Assembly: GCF_004363005.1 (NCBI RefSeq)
Contig: NZ_SNYH01000005.1
Span: 62,001-126,000 of the forward strand
DNA length: 64,000 bases
From: Tenacibaculum caenipelagi
Lineage (GTDB): Bacteria > Bacteroidota > Bacteroidia > Flavobacteriales > Flavobacteriaceae
Reading direction: 5' to 3'
The notes under the pieces were generated by a model. That model saw nothing but the letters and a program-made list of their open reading frames with translations, was not told the origin of the DNA and searched no databases. How positions within the stretch are numbered: the stretch's first letter is position 1; every line of letters starts with the position of its first letter. Below are positions 44,047-51,915 of this stretch, piece after piece. The position numbers and the translations under genes are program-made.

Positions 44047-44165
44047 ATTCCCCACATGAAGAAATTCCATTAATTTCTTATGCTAACGTCGTAAAGCAAA
44101 GCTAATCGGGAGACAGAATTAATCTTGAAATGATACAATAAACCGATATATAAATTGTACTTTCC

Positions 44166-44179
44166 CTGACATTAGTCAG
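44166..44179. promoter_or_regulatory. Palindromic candidate operator of the XRE regulator
   Basis: CTGACATTAGTCAG is a palindrome with 5-bp arms (CTGAC/GTCAG) and a 4-base centre, 19 bases before the start codon of the XRE regulator. Such a site is typical of autoregulation by helix-turn-helix repressors. This is inferred from position and symmetry. Confidence 0.5.
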
Positions 44180-44198
44180 AATTTAAAAACAACTTCGA

Positions 44199-44738
44199 AT
44201 GTCAAAACTGAAAAAAAATAGAGAAAAACTTAACTTGACACAGGAAGAACTTTCTGAAAAATCAGGTATTTCTATAAGAACCATACAACGTATTGAATCG
44301 GGGAATGAACCCAAAGGACAAACACTTAAATTATTAGCGAAGGCTTTGAGAATAAAAGAAAATGAATTGCTTAAAAAAGAAGAGGCAGAAATTGAGATTA
44401 ACACCACTTTAATAAAGATTATCAACCTATCCTCATTGCCTTTTACAATAATCCCGCCTGTAAATATTATTATTCCACTTATTTTAATGTTTGCAAAGAA
44501 GCAATTTAATCCATTGACAAAGCAAATTGTTTCCATTCAAATTTTATGGTTAATATTTTCTTTTATTATTTTTATGTTGACTTCATTTGCAAAGAACTGG
44601 TTCTCGCTTGGGAACAAGTTTATTTTAGTCGTCATGATTTTATTGGTTTTGTCTAATGTGTTTATCATCCTTAGAAATACAGTCGAAATTGACAAAAGAG
44701 AAAAATTGTTTATTCGATTGGATTTCAGCGTTATATAA
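44199..44738 (+). CDS. Cassette gene 4a: XRE-family regulator with membrane domain
   Basis: 179 residues. An N-terminal XRE/Cro helix-turn-helix (REKLNLTQEELSEKSGISIR, TIQRIESGNEPKGQTLKLLA) is followed by about three hydrophobic segments: LPFTIIPPVNIIIPLILMFA, ILWLIFSFIIFMLTSF and FILVVMILLVLSNVFIILR. A membrane-tethered DNA-binding protein of this kind may sense envelope state or be an anti-toxin-like regulator; the role is unknown. It is on the same cassette-like unit as the serine hydrolase gene at 44819. Confidence 0.83.
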   Translation: MSKLKKNREKLNLTQEELSEKSGISIRTIQRIESGNEPKGQTLKLLAKALRIKENELLKKEEAEIEINTTLIKIINLSSLPFTIIPPVNIIIPLILMFAKKQFNPLTKQIVSIQILWLIFSFIIFMLTSFAKNWFSLGNKFILVVMILLVLSNVFIILRNTVEIDKREKLFIRLDFSVI

Positions 44739-44818
44739 ACCTTTCAAAAAGATGACGGGATATTGTCAGGATATTGGCGGGTAGACTTTTATGATGAAAA
44801 CCATCAAGACTCGCATTT

Positions 44819-46294
44819 TTGCAAAAAAATATTAGCATGACAAAACAAATTTTCTTTAGTGTAGCTTTTCTTGCTTTATCTATTAATTCCATTGCACAAA
44901 TAGATAAAAAATCAGACTTATTTATCGAACTCAAAAAGCAAGACAGCATTTTCTTTGAACGTGCGTTTAACCAATGTGATTTGGATTATTTAGAAAGTCA
45001 CATAGCGGAAGATTTAAAATTTTATCACGATCAAAGCGGATTCCAAAACAGAAATACCTTCTTTGAAAACACTCAAAAATATATTTGCTCTAATCCAGAT
45101 AAAAAACCAATAAGAAAATTAAAAGAAGGCAGTTTAAGTATTTTTCCATTATATAATTACGGAAAGATTTATGGCGCTATTCAATCAGGAGTTCACAATT
45201 TTTATATCAGGGAAGCCGGCAAAGAAGATGTATGGACGAGCACCGCAAAATTTACAACCGTATGGATTAAAAAAGAAGACATTTGGGTGATGAGTAACGT
45301 TTTAAGTTATGACCATCACAACCCCATTGTTGAAACCCCAGAAAATGATATTGAAAAGTTATTGAAAGATAACAACGTTCCTGCAGCGGGAATTGGAATA
45401 ATTGAAAACGGAAAATTGACCAAAATTGAAGTTTACGGAACACTCGATAAACAAACAACCGCACCCCATAATACTGTCTTTAAAGTTGCGTCTTTAACTA
45501 AACCAATTGTTGCCTTGACCACATTGAAGCTGATTGATAAAGGGCTATTGGATTTGGACGAACCTCTATTCAAATATTGGATTGACCCTGATATTAAAAA
45601 CGATGAAAGGTATAAGAAACTCACACCCAGACTCATTTTAACGCACCAAACGGGCTTTCCAAATTGGCGTTTTATGACTGAATCAAATAAACTGACTTTT
45701 CAATTTGATCCTGGAACAAAATATCAATACTCAGGAGAAGGCTTTGAATATTTAAGAAAAGCGATTGAAAACAAACTGGGTAAAAATCTTGAAGAACTTA
45801 CTGAGAAACTGTTATTTACCCCTCTTGAAATGACCGATACTCGCTTCTGGTGGGATTCAGGAATGGACGAAACACGATATGCTCAAAACTTCAACGAAAA
45901 AGGAGAAAAAATAGTAACCGAAAAATATTATGAAGCAAATGCTGCCGCAAACCTTTTAACCTCTGTTGAAGATTATGGGAAATTTTTAGAGCATATAATT
46001 AATGGCGCAGGAATTTCTAAAAATCTGTATCAAGAAATGATACAACATCAAGTAACACTTAAAGAAAATGACTTTTTCGGATTAGGTTGGGAAATTTTAG
46101 CAGGTTTCAGCGATGATGAGTTTGCTTTGCTACATACAGGTAAAGACCCTGGTGTAAGTACATTGGCTATATGGTTTCCAAAATCAAAAAATGGATATTT
46201 AGTTTTCCTGAACGGAGATAATGTCGATAAAATTTATGAGGATATACTGACCAAACGACTCTATTTAGGAAATGAACTATGGAATAAAAGATGA
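44819..46294 (+). CDS. Cassette gene 4b: DUF4440 + beta-lactamase-type serine hydrolase
   Basis: 491 residues, exported (ISMTKQIFFSVAFLALSINS, likely starting at 44837 MTKQIFF). The N-terminal part (about 35-165) is an NTF2-like DUF4440 domain (FERAFNQCDLDYLESHIAED, WIKKEDIWVMSNVLSYDHHN). The C-terminal part is a class C beta-lactamase/DD-peptidase-like domain with the SxxK motif in KVASLTKPIVALT, YxG-type element in YQYSGEGFEYL and LLHTGKDPG towards the end. Activity could be an esterase or peptidase, and beta-lactam hydrolysis cannot be assumed. It ends 5 bases before the attC-like end GTTGCCCAAC. Confidence 0.85.
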   Translation: MQKNISMTKQIFFSVAFLALSINSIAQIDKKSDLFIELKKQDSIFFERAFNQCDLDYLESHIAEDLKFYHDQSGFQNRNTFFENTQKYICSNPDKKPIRKLKEGSLSIFPLYNYGKIYGAIQSGVHNFYIREAGKEDVWTSTAKFTTVWIKKEDIWVMSNVLSYDHHNPIVETPENDIEKLLKDNNVPAAGIGIIENGKLTKIEVYGTLDKQTTAPHNTVFKVASLTKPIVALTTLKLIDKGLLDLDEPLFKYWIDPDIKNDERYKKLTPRLILTHQTGFPNWRFMTESNKLTFQFDPGTKYQYSGEGFEYLRKAIENKLGKNLEELTEKLLFTPLEMTDTRFWWDSGMDETRYAQNFNEKGEKIVTEKYYEANAAANLLTSVEDYGKFLEHIINGAGISKNLYQEMIQHQVTLKENDFFGLGWEILAGFSDDEFALLHTGKDPGVSTLAIWFPKSKNGYLVFLNGDNVDKIYEDILTKRLYLGNELWNKR

Positions 46295-46299
46295 TAAAC

Positions 46300-46435
46300 G
46301 TTGCCCAACATTTTGTATAACTAATGGCAGGTAATCTGGCAAAACTCAAATTATGTAATCTGCTCAAACTGTGTAGTGGTTTGTCAGAAAACTACACACG
46401 CAACCTACCACTACTCATACAATTTACCGTTAAAC
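46300..46435 (+). repeat. attC-like spacer 4 (right edge of array)
   Basis: It begins GTTGCCCAAC (46300-46309) and ends CGTTAAAC (46428-46435), both fitting the RYYYAAC/GTTRRRY core-site consensus. TTGTATAACTAATGGCAG in 46313-46332 pairs with 46403-46422 at about 16 of 20 positions, giving a long hairpin. ACTACTCATA (46410-46419) recurs in spacer 2. After it the ordinary chromosome resumes with rlmH. Confidence 0.62.
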
Positions 46436-46533
46436 ACAAACAGTAAAATGAGTTGGATAAATTAGAAATTATACTGCTCAGATTATATTTTTTCACACTA
46501 AAACCTTCCCTTTAAGAGTTTATAAAACATTCG

Positions 46534-46541
46534 TAATTTTG
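46534..46541 (+). promoter_or_regulatory. -7 element of rlmH
   Basis: TAATTTTG fits TAnnTTTG. It lies only 5 bases before the rlmH ATG, so the transcript would have an almost absent leader. The -33 element is not clear. Confidence 0.4.
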
Positions 46542-46545
46542 CCGT

Positions 46546-47019
46546 ATGAAAATAAAACTACTCGCCATAGGTAAAACTGACAATAAACAGTTACAGCAAT
46601 TAATTGACGAATACCAAAACCGATTAAAACATTACGTAAAGTTTGAGTTGGAAGTGATACCAGATATTAAAAATGTTAAAAACCTAAGCGAGTCTCAACA
46701 AAAAGAAAAAGAAGGTGAGTTAATTCTGTCTAAACTACAACCTACCGACCAATTAGTTTTATTGGATGACAAAGGGAAACAACACACCTCAATGGAGTTT
46801 TCTCAGTACCTACAAAAGAAAATGAATTCTGGTATTAAACAATTGGTGCTAGTTATTGGTGGTCCTTATGGCTTTTCTGATGCTGTATATAATAAAGCCC
46901 AAGGAAAGTTATCATTATCAAAAATGACGTTTTCGCACCAAATGATTCGTTTATTTATCGTTGAACAAATTTACCGTGGTTTTACTATTCTGCGTAACGA
47001 GCCATATCATCACGAATAA
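46546..47019 (+). CDS. rlmH: 23S rRNA (pseudouridine1915-N3)-methyltransferase
   Basis: 157 residues. SPOUT-family methyltransferase that methylates pseudouridine 1915 of 23S rRNA in assembled ribosomes. Motifs are MKIKLLAIGKTDNKQLQQLI, LVLLDDKGKQHTSMEFSQYL, FVIGGPYGFSD-like IGGPYGFSD and the terminal HQMIRLFIVEQIYRGFTILR with NEPYHHE. The YHH end is complete. It is the first core gene right of the cassette array. Confidence 0.96.
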   Translation: MKIKLLAIGKTDNKQLQQLIDEYQNRLKHYVKFELEVIPDIKNVKNLSESQQKEKEGELILSKLQPTDQLVLLDDKGKQHTSMEFSQYLQKKMNSGIKQLVLVIGGPYGFSDAVYNKAQGKLSLSKMTFSHQMIRLFIVEQIYRGFTILRNEPYHHE

Positions 47020-47135
47020 TGCAAAAAAATTAAATACTTTTTAACGAATTTGCATAAAAAATAAAGATGTGTTAATCCTCAAAAACACCTTAAAAAATAC
47101 CTGTCTAAAAGTTATTTTTTTAAGGTAATAAAGTA

Positions 47136-47143
47136 TACTTTTG
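47136..47143 (+). promoter_or_regulatory. -7 element of the coiled-coil gene
   Basis: TACTTTTG fits TAnnTTTG and lies 30 bases before the start codon at 47174. Confidence 0.4.
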
Positions 47144-47173
47144 TCGCCCCAAAACAAAAATAAACACATTAAA

Positions 47174-48019
47174 ATGAAAACATTAAGGCTTTTAGCAACT
47201 TCAATCTTTTTCATAACATTTGTTAGTATTCAACAAGTTTCTGCTCAAGACGACATTAAAGAGTTGAAGACTCAAATAAAAAATAAAGAAAACCAAATTA
47301 ATGCCAACGAAGAGATTTTAATGAGTGGTGTTACTGCATTAAAACGCGTAAAGGCTAATTTAGAAGACTATAAAAAGAGTAAAAAAGCAACTAAGACAGA
47401 AGTTGAGAGAAAGGAAAGAATAATTTCTAACATGCAACAGAGACTTACTAAGTTAAACTCTCAAATTGATAATCAGAAAAAAGAGCTAGAAAACTTTGAA
47501 AGAAAGTTAGCTAAAAAAATTAAAAAAGAAGCTGCTAAGCAACCTAAACCTGCTAAAGAAATAAAAGACACATACAAGGTAAGCTTAAACAGTGATCAAG
47601 ATGAAATTGCTTTACAAAAACAAAAACTTGAAGCTGCTCGTAAAAAGTTAGACGAAGAGCGTAAAGCAAGAGAAATTGCTTACTTAAAAGAGCAAGAAGC
47701 TTTACGTTTAGAAGAAGAAAAACTAAAGCAATTAGACAGTCAAATTAAAGCTCAAGAGAAAGTTATTACTAAAGAAAAGAATGTATTAGTAAGTGATCTT
47801 GAAGACGACATTAGCATTAACGAAGAAATTTTAATTAGTGGTAAAGAAGGTTTAGCAAAGATGAAGTCTAAATTAGAAGAAGCTAAAAAAGACCCTTCTA
47901 CTTCTAAAGAAAGTATTGAAAGAAAACAAGCTATTGTTGATAAAATTGAAAATCGTTTACTAAAAATTGAAAACGAAATCAACGCTAAAAAACAAGAATT
48001 AGCAAAAATAAAAGGATAG
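47174..48019 (+). CDS. Exported coiled-coil protein with internal duplication
   Basis: 281 residues from the ATG at 47174. The signal peptide MKTLRLLATSIFFITFVSIQ ends near VSAQ. An upstream reading at 47141 begins with TTG inside the promoter and is rejected. The rest is charged coiled coil (K/E rich). Two 55-residue blocks are related: INANEEILMSGVTALKRVKA (about 40-95) and ISINEEILISGKEGLAKMKS (about 218-275), with a heptad-rich spacer in between. No enzyme motif. It could be a periplasmic spacer or filament-forming protein. Confidence 0.82.
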   Translation: MKTLRLLATSIFFITFVSIQQVSAQDDIKELKTQIKNKENQINANEEILMSGVTALKRVKANLEDYKKSKKATKTEVERKERIISNMQQRLTKLNSQIDNQKKELENFERKLAKKIKKEAAKQPKPAKEIKDTYKVSLNSDQDEIALQKQKLEAARKKLDEERKAREIAYLKEQEALRLEEEKLKQLDSQIKAQEKVITKEKNVLVSDLEDDISINEEILISGKEGLAKMKSKLEEAKKDPSTSKESIERKQAIVDKIENRLLKIENEINAKKQELAKIKG

Positions 48020-48046
48020 TATAAAACTATTTAATAGTAACTTATC

Positions 48047-48085
48047 ATAACCCGCTGTTTAATTAAACAGCGGGTTATTTTTTTT
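48047..48085 (+). terminator. Rho-independent terminator of coiled-coil gene
   Basis: A perfect 14-bp stem (48047-48060 with 48065-48078) around AATT, then a T run to 48085. Confidence 0.95.
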
Positions 48086-48155
48086 ATTTCTGTAGTTGAA
48101 TACAAATAGCATGAGAATAAAAATTGATACATTTGCTTGTATAAACTTCTAATCA

Positions 48156-48734
48156 ATGAAACTGGTTTTTGCTACGAACAATCAAAACAAACTTACCGAA
48201 GTACAAAAAATGCTTCCCGACTCTATCGAATTACTTTCTTTAAAAGACATTCAGTGTTTTGACGATATTGAAGAAACAGCTATTACTTTAGAAGGAAACG
48301 CTCAGATTAAAGCCAATTACATCACCGAAAAATTTGGGTACAATTGTTTTGCCGATGATACAGGATTGGAAGTTGAAGCTTTAAATGGGGCTCCTGGTGT
48401 GTATTCTGCTCGTTACGCTGGTGAATCAAATAACTCGGAAAACAATATGCAAAAACTACTAACTGAGTTAAGCGGTAAAACAAACAGAAAAGCACAATTT
48501 AGAACCTCTATCTGTTTGAATTTAAATGGTAAGCAGTTCTTTTTTAATGGAATTTGTAAAGGTGATATTTTATTAGAAAAACAAGGACAACAAGGTTTTG
48601 GATACGATCCCATTTTTCAACCCGAAGGATATAACAAGTCTTTTGCTGAAATGTCTTCGGAAGAGAAAAATAAAATTAGCCATCGCGGATTAGCAATTCA
48701 ACAATTAGTAGCATTTTTAAAATCCATCGACTAG
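48156..48734 (+). CDS. rdgB: XTP/dITP diphosphatase (non-canonical purine NTP pyrophosphatase)
   Basis: 192 residues, normal length. It removes inosine, xanthosine and similar triphosphates from the nucleotide pool. Motifs are [43 protein letters not shown] and [20 protein letters not shown] with SHRGLA. The downstream permease gene starts at the base after its stop, so they share a transcript. Confidence 0.95.
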   Translation: MKLVFATNNQNKLTEVQKMLPDSIELLSLKDIQCFDDIEETAITLEGNAQIKANYITEKFGYNCFADDTGLEVEALNGAPGVYSARYAGESNNSENNMQKLLTELSGKTNRKAQFRTSICLNLNGKQFFFNGICKGDILLEKQGQQGFGYDPIFQPEGYNKSFAEMSSEEKNKISHRGLAIQQLVAFLKSID

Positions 48735-49766
48735 TTGAATTTATCAAAAACATACACTATTCAGTTTTTACTTTTATCAGTTCTTCTGATAGTTTTTTTT
48801 ATTGCAAATATCAGCTTAGGTTCTGTAACCATTCCTTTAGAAGAAATTTTTAATATTCTCTCTGGAGGCATCTCTATTAAAGATAGCTGGGAAACCATTA
48901 TTCTAAATTACCGATTGCCTAAAGCAATTACTGCTATTTTAGTCGGGTCTGGTTTATCTATTAGTGGTTTATTAATGCAAACATTATTTAGAAATCCACT
49001 CGCTGGTCCTTTTGTATTGGGAATTTCTTCTGGGGCAAGTTTAGGAGTAGCTCTACTTATTTTAGGTTCAGGAATTTTTGGAGGAGCATTTTTAATTTTG
49101 ATTTTTTCAAATTGGGGATTGGCTATTGCTGCAAGTACAGGATCTTTTCTTGTACTATCTGCCGTAATTATAGCAGCAAACAGGGTTCGTAATACCATGT
49201 CAATTTTAATCATCGGATTGATGTTTGGTTCCTTAACCTCATCGGTAATAAGTGTACTTGCTTACTTTAGCGATGCAGAACAAATTCAACAATATTTATT
49301 TTGGAGTTTTGGTAGTTTGGGTAATTTAACCTGGACAGAGCTTACCGTTTTTGGAACCATCTATCTTATAGGTATTCTAGGAACATTCTTTGTAATTAAA
49401 CCTTTAAACAGCTTTTTATTGGGTGAAAACTACGCAAAAAGCCTTGGTATAAATATTAAAAGAAGTAGAAACATTATACTGTTAATAACCAGTATACTAA
49501 CAGGAGTTATCACTGCTTTTTCAGGTCCTATAGCTTTTATAGGTTTAGCAGTTCCGCATTTAGCTAAAATGTTATTTTCAACTTCAAACCATAAAGTTTT
49601 ATTGCCTGCTGTTGCTTTAATTGGCGCCATTATTTTATTAATTTGCGATAGTATTGCACAACTACCAACTAGTGAGTTTACATTGCCTATAAATGCTATA
49701 ACTTCGTTATTTGGTGCCCCTATAGTTATTTGGCTATTAGTTAGAAAAAAGAAAATATACGTATAG
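48735..49766 (+). CDS. FecCD-family ABC importer permease (iron/siderophore/B12)
   Basis: 343 residues with about 9-10 membrane spans. The start is TTG directly at the rdgB stop (48735), with no nearby ATG. Family blocks are SIKDSWETIILNYRLPKAI, GLSISGLLMQTLFRNPLAGP, FVLGISSGASLGVA, PIAFIGLAVPHLAK and PINAITSLFGAPIVIWLL. The ATPase gene follows at once. No substrate-binding protein gene adjoins, so the cargo (ferric siderophore, haem or cobalamin) is unresolved. Confidence 0.9.
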   Translation: MNLSKTYTIQFLLLSVLLIVFFIANISLGSVTIPLEEIFNILSGGISIKDSWETIILNYRLPKAITAILVGSGLSISGLLMQTLFRNPLAGPFVLGISSGASLGVALLILGSGIFGGAFLILIFSNWGLAIAASTGSFLVLSAVIIAANRVRNTMSILIIGLMFGSLTSSVISVLAYFSDAEQIQQYLFWSFGSLGNLTWTELTVFGTIYLIGILGTFFVIKPLNSFLLGENYAKSLGINIKRSRNIILLITSILTGVITAFSGPIAFIGLAVPHLAKMLFSTSNHKVLLPAVALIGAIILLICDSIAQLPTSEFTLPINAITSLFGAPIVIWLLVRKKKIYV

Positions 49767-49767
49767 C

Positions 49768-50565
49768 TTGACAAACTCTGAAAAACATATCGTTTTACAA
49801 ACCGATAATCTAGCCATCGGTTATCAATCAAAAAAGCAACAAACTGTCATTGCTTCAAACATTAATGTATCAGTTGAAAAAGGAAAATTTGTCGCTCTTC
49901 TTGGTAAGAATGGAATTGGTAAATCGACACTATTACGTACGATTTCTAAAGTTCAAAAGCCTCTTCAAGGTTCTGTAAAAATTAAGCAAAAAAAGCTTTC
50001 TGCTTACAACAATCAAGAACTATCAACTACCTTAAGTTTAGTACTTACAGAACGTTTACCTTTAAGCCAGTTAACGGTTTTTGAATTGGTAGCACTAGGA
50101 CGTCAACCTTATACCAACTGGATAGATAAACTTACACCTGATCACTTAAAAAAAATTCTTTGGGCAATTGAACAAACTGAAATTGGTCATTTAAAAGACA
50201 AACGGTTTTATGAATTGAGCGACGGTCAATTACAACGTGTACTCATAGCACGTGCTTTGGCTCAAGATACCGAAATTATCATTTTAGATGAGCCTACTGC
50301 TCATTTAGACATTCACCATACTTTCAAAGTGTTTTCGCTACTGAAAAAACTAGTGGAAAATACTGGAAAAACTATTATCATTTCTACTCACGAAGTAAAT
50401 TTAGCTATTCAATTAGCAGATGAATTCATTCTTCTTTCTGAAAAAGAAATATACACAGGTACATCGCAAGAATTGATTAATCAAAATGCCTTTGAAGAGC
50501 TTTTCCCTAAAGAACTGATAAGTTTTAACAAAACATTAGAACAATTCGTTATCAAGAAAAATTAA
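49768..50565 (+). CDS. ABC importer ATP-binding protein (FecE/BtuD-like)
   Basis: 265 residues. Start is again TTG (49768). Walker A LLGKNGIGKSTLLRTI, Q-loop LVLTER, signature LSDGQLQRVLIARALAQDTE, Walker B IIILDEPTAHLD, and H-loop IIISTHEVN are in order. The signature reads LSDGQ, as in many FecE-type ATPases. It is the partner of the permease encoded directly upstream. Confidence 0.92.
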   Translation: MTNSEKHIVLQTDNLAIGYQSKKQQTVIASNINVSVEKGKFVALLGKNGIGKSTLLRTISKVQKPLQGSVKIKQKKLSAYNNQELSTTLSLVLTERLPLSQLTVFELVALGRQPYTNWIDKLTPDHLKKILWAIEQTEIGHLKDKRFYELSDGQLQRVLIARALAQDTEIIILDEPTAHLDIHHTFKVFSLLKKLVENTGKTIIISTHEVNLAIQLADEFILLSEKEIYTGTSQELINQNAFEELFPKELISFNKTLEQFVIKKN

Positions 50566-50635
50566 ATTTGAACCTCTATAACATTTTGTTATTTTTGAAC
50601 ACTAATCAAACTAAACAAACCTTAATTAATTATTG

Positions 50636-51676
50636 ATGAGAAAATTACTCTATATCGCAAGTGCAATTGTGCTTGTTGCATGTGGCTCTAGCAAAGAAAC
50701 TACAAGTACAGATAATGACACTTCCCTTGACTATGCTGCTAAATATGCCAAAACTATTACCGCAAAAGATTTAGGCAAGCACTTATTTATCTACGCTTCT
50801 GATGAATTTGAAGGAAGAAATACTGGTGAACCTGGACAAAAGAAGGCCGTTAAATATTTGAAAGATTTTTATGTAAGCCAAGGAATTAAATCTCCATTAG
50901 GCGGTGATGACTACTTCCAAGAAGTTCCTGCTGATTTTTTAAACAGCAACAGTAGAAGAGGAATGAATTTAAAAGACTCTGAAAATGTAGTAGCTTTTAT
51001 AAAAGGAACTGAAAAACCAGAAGAAATTGTGGTCATTTCTGCTCACCTAGATCACGAAGGAGTTAAAGATGGAAAAATTTACAATGGTGCAGATGATGAC
51101 GGTTCTGGTACTGTAGCTATCTTAGAAATTGCTGAAGCCTTTAAACAGGCTGCCGACGCAGGTAAAGGACCAAAACGTTCAGTTTTATTTTTGCATGTAA
51201 CAGGTGAAGAAAAAGGTTTATTAGGTTCAAAATTTTATACAGAAAATCCTATTTTTCCATTAGCTAATACTGTAGCTAACTTAAATATTGATATGGTGGG
51301 TAGAGTTGACGATCGTCATAAAGGAAACCCTAATTATGTATACTTAATTGGTTCAGACAAATTAAGTACTGAATTACATAATATTTCTGAGGCTATGAAC
51401 AAAAAATATACTAATATCGATTTAGACTATAAATATAACGACGATAACGATCCTAATCGTTTCTACTATCGTTCTGATCATTATAATTTTGCAAAGCACA
51501 ACATTCCTATTATCTTTTATTTTAATGGAACACATGCTGACTATCATCAACCTACAGATACTCCTGACAAAATCAATTATGAAATGTTAGAAAACAGAGC
51601 TCGTTTAGTTTTCCATACAGCTTGGGAAGTTGCTAATCGTGAGAATCGTGTTGTAGTTGACAAAGCTGCAAAATAA
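50636..51676 (+). CDS. M28-family metallopeptidase lipoprotein
   Basis: 346 residues from the ATG at 50636; a TTG one codon upstream is an alternative start. The signal MRKLLYIASAIVLVACGSSK has C16 as the lipid anchor. The zinc site includes SAHLDHEGVKDGKIYNGADD, LHVTGEEKGLLGSKFY, VANLNIDMVGRVD and YFNGTHADYHQPTDTPDKIN. It is an aminopeptidase-like enzyme probably held in the periplasm or outer membrane. It ends at a clear terminator. Confidence 0.92.
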   Translation: MRKLLYIASAIVLVACGSSKETTSTDNDTSLDYAAKYAKTITAKDLGKHLFIYASDEFEGRNTGEPGQKKAVKYLKDFYVSQGIKSPLGGDDYFQEVPADFLNSNSRRGMNLKDSENVVAFIKGTEKPEEIVVISAHLDHEGVKDGKIYNGADDDGSGTVAILEIAEAFKQAADAGKGPKRSVLFLHVTGEEKGLLGSKFYTENPIFPLANTVANLNIDMVGRVDDRHKGNPNYVYLIGSDKLSTELHNISEAMNKKYTNIDLDYKYNDDNDPNRFYYRSDHYNFAKHNIPIIFYFNGTHADYHQPTDTPDKINYEMLENRARLVFHTAWEVANRENRVVVDKAAK

Positions 51677-51703
51677 GATCAAACCTAATTTAAATTATAA
51701 GTT

Positions 51704-51733
51704 AAAAGCTCATCAAATTGATGAGCTTTTTTT
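51704..51733 (+). terminator. Rho-independent terminator of M28 peptidase gene
   Basis: AAAAGCTCATC (51704-51714) pairs with GATGAGCTTTT (51720-51730) around AAATT, and the T run extends to 51733. Confidence 0.85.
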
Positions 51734-51888
51734 GTTTACAACTCCTAATGGCTGTTGGCTTTCATTAAAATTTATCGCTCAATACTCAATCAACTAGCAA
51801 CAATTAGATTATTTATCTACATACAACATTAAAACAGAAAAATAATCTAATTATTAATCTTTTTAATGACAATTAGTATTGTTTCATT

Positions 51889-51896
51889 TACTTTTG
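51889..51896 (+). promoter_or_regulatory. -7 element of histidine decarboxylase gene
   Basis: TACTTTTG fits TAnnTTTG and lies 19 bases before the start codon at 51916. No TTG is found about 19 bases upstream. Confidence 0.4.
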
Positions 51897-51915
51897 CCCG
51901 CTTAAATTTTCACCC

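Noticed and set aside
43943..44090. Three hairpins upstream of the transposase as an IS110-group (5') bridge RNA
   Set aside because: The reconstructed right end of the element is at 43937, so these hairpins belong to the attC-like flank. The downstream region 42606-42783 has loops that match both flanks and both ends.
44819..46294. Beta-lactamase resistance cassette
   Set aside because: The SxxK hydrolase domain is fused to DUF4440 and resembles esterase/peptidase relatives. Resistance cannot be inferred.
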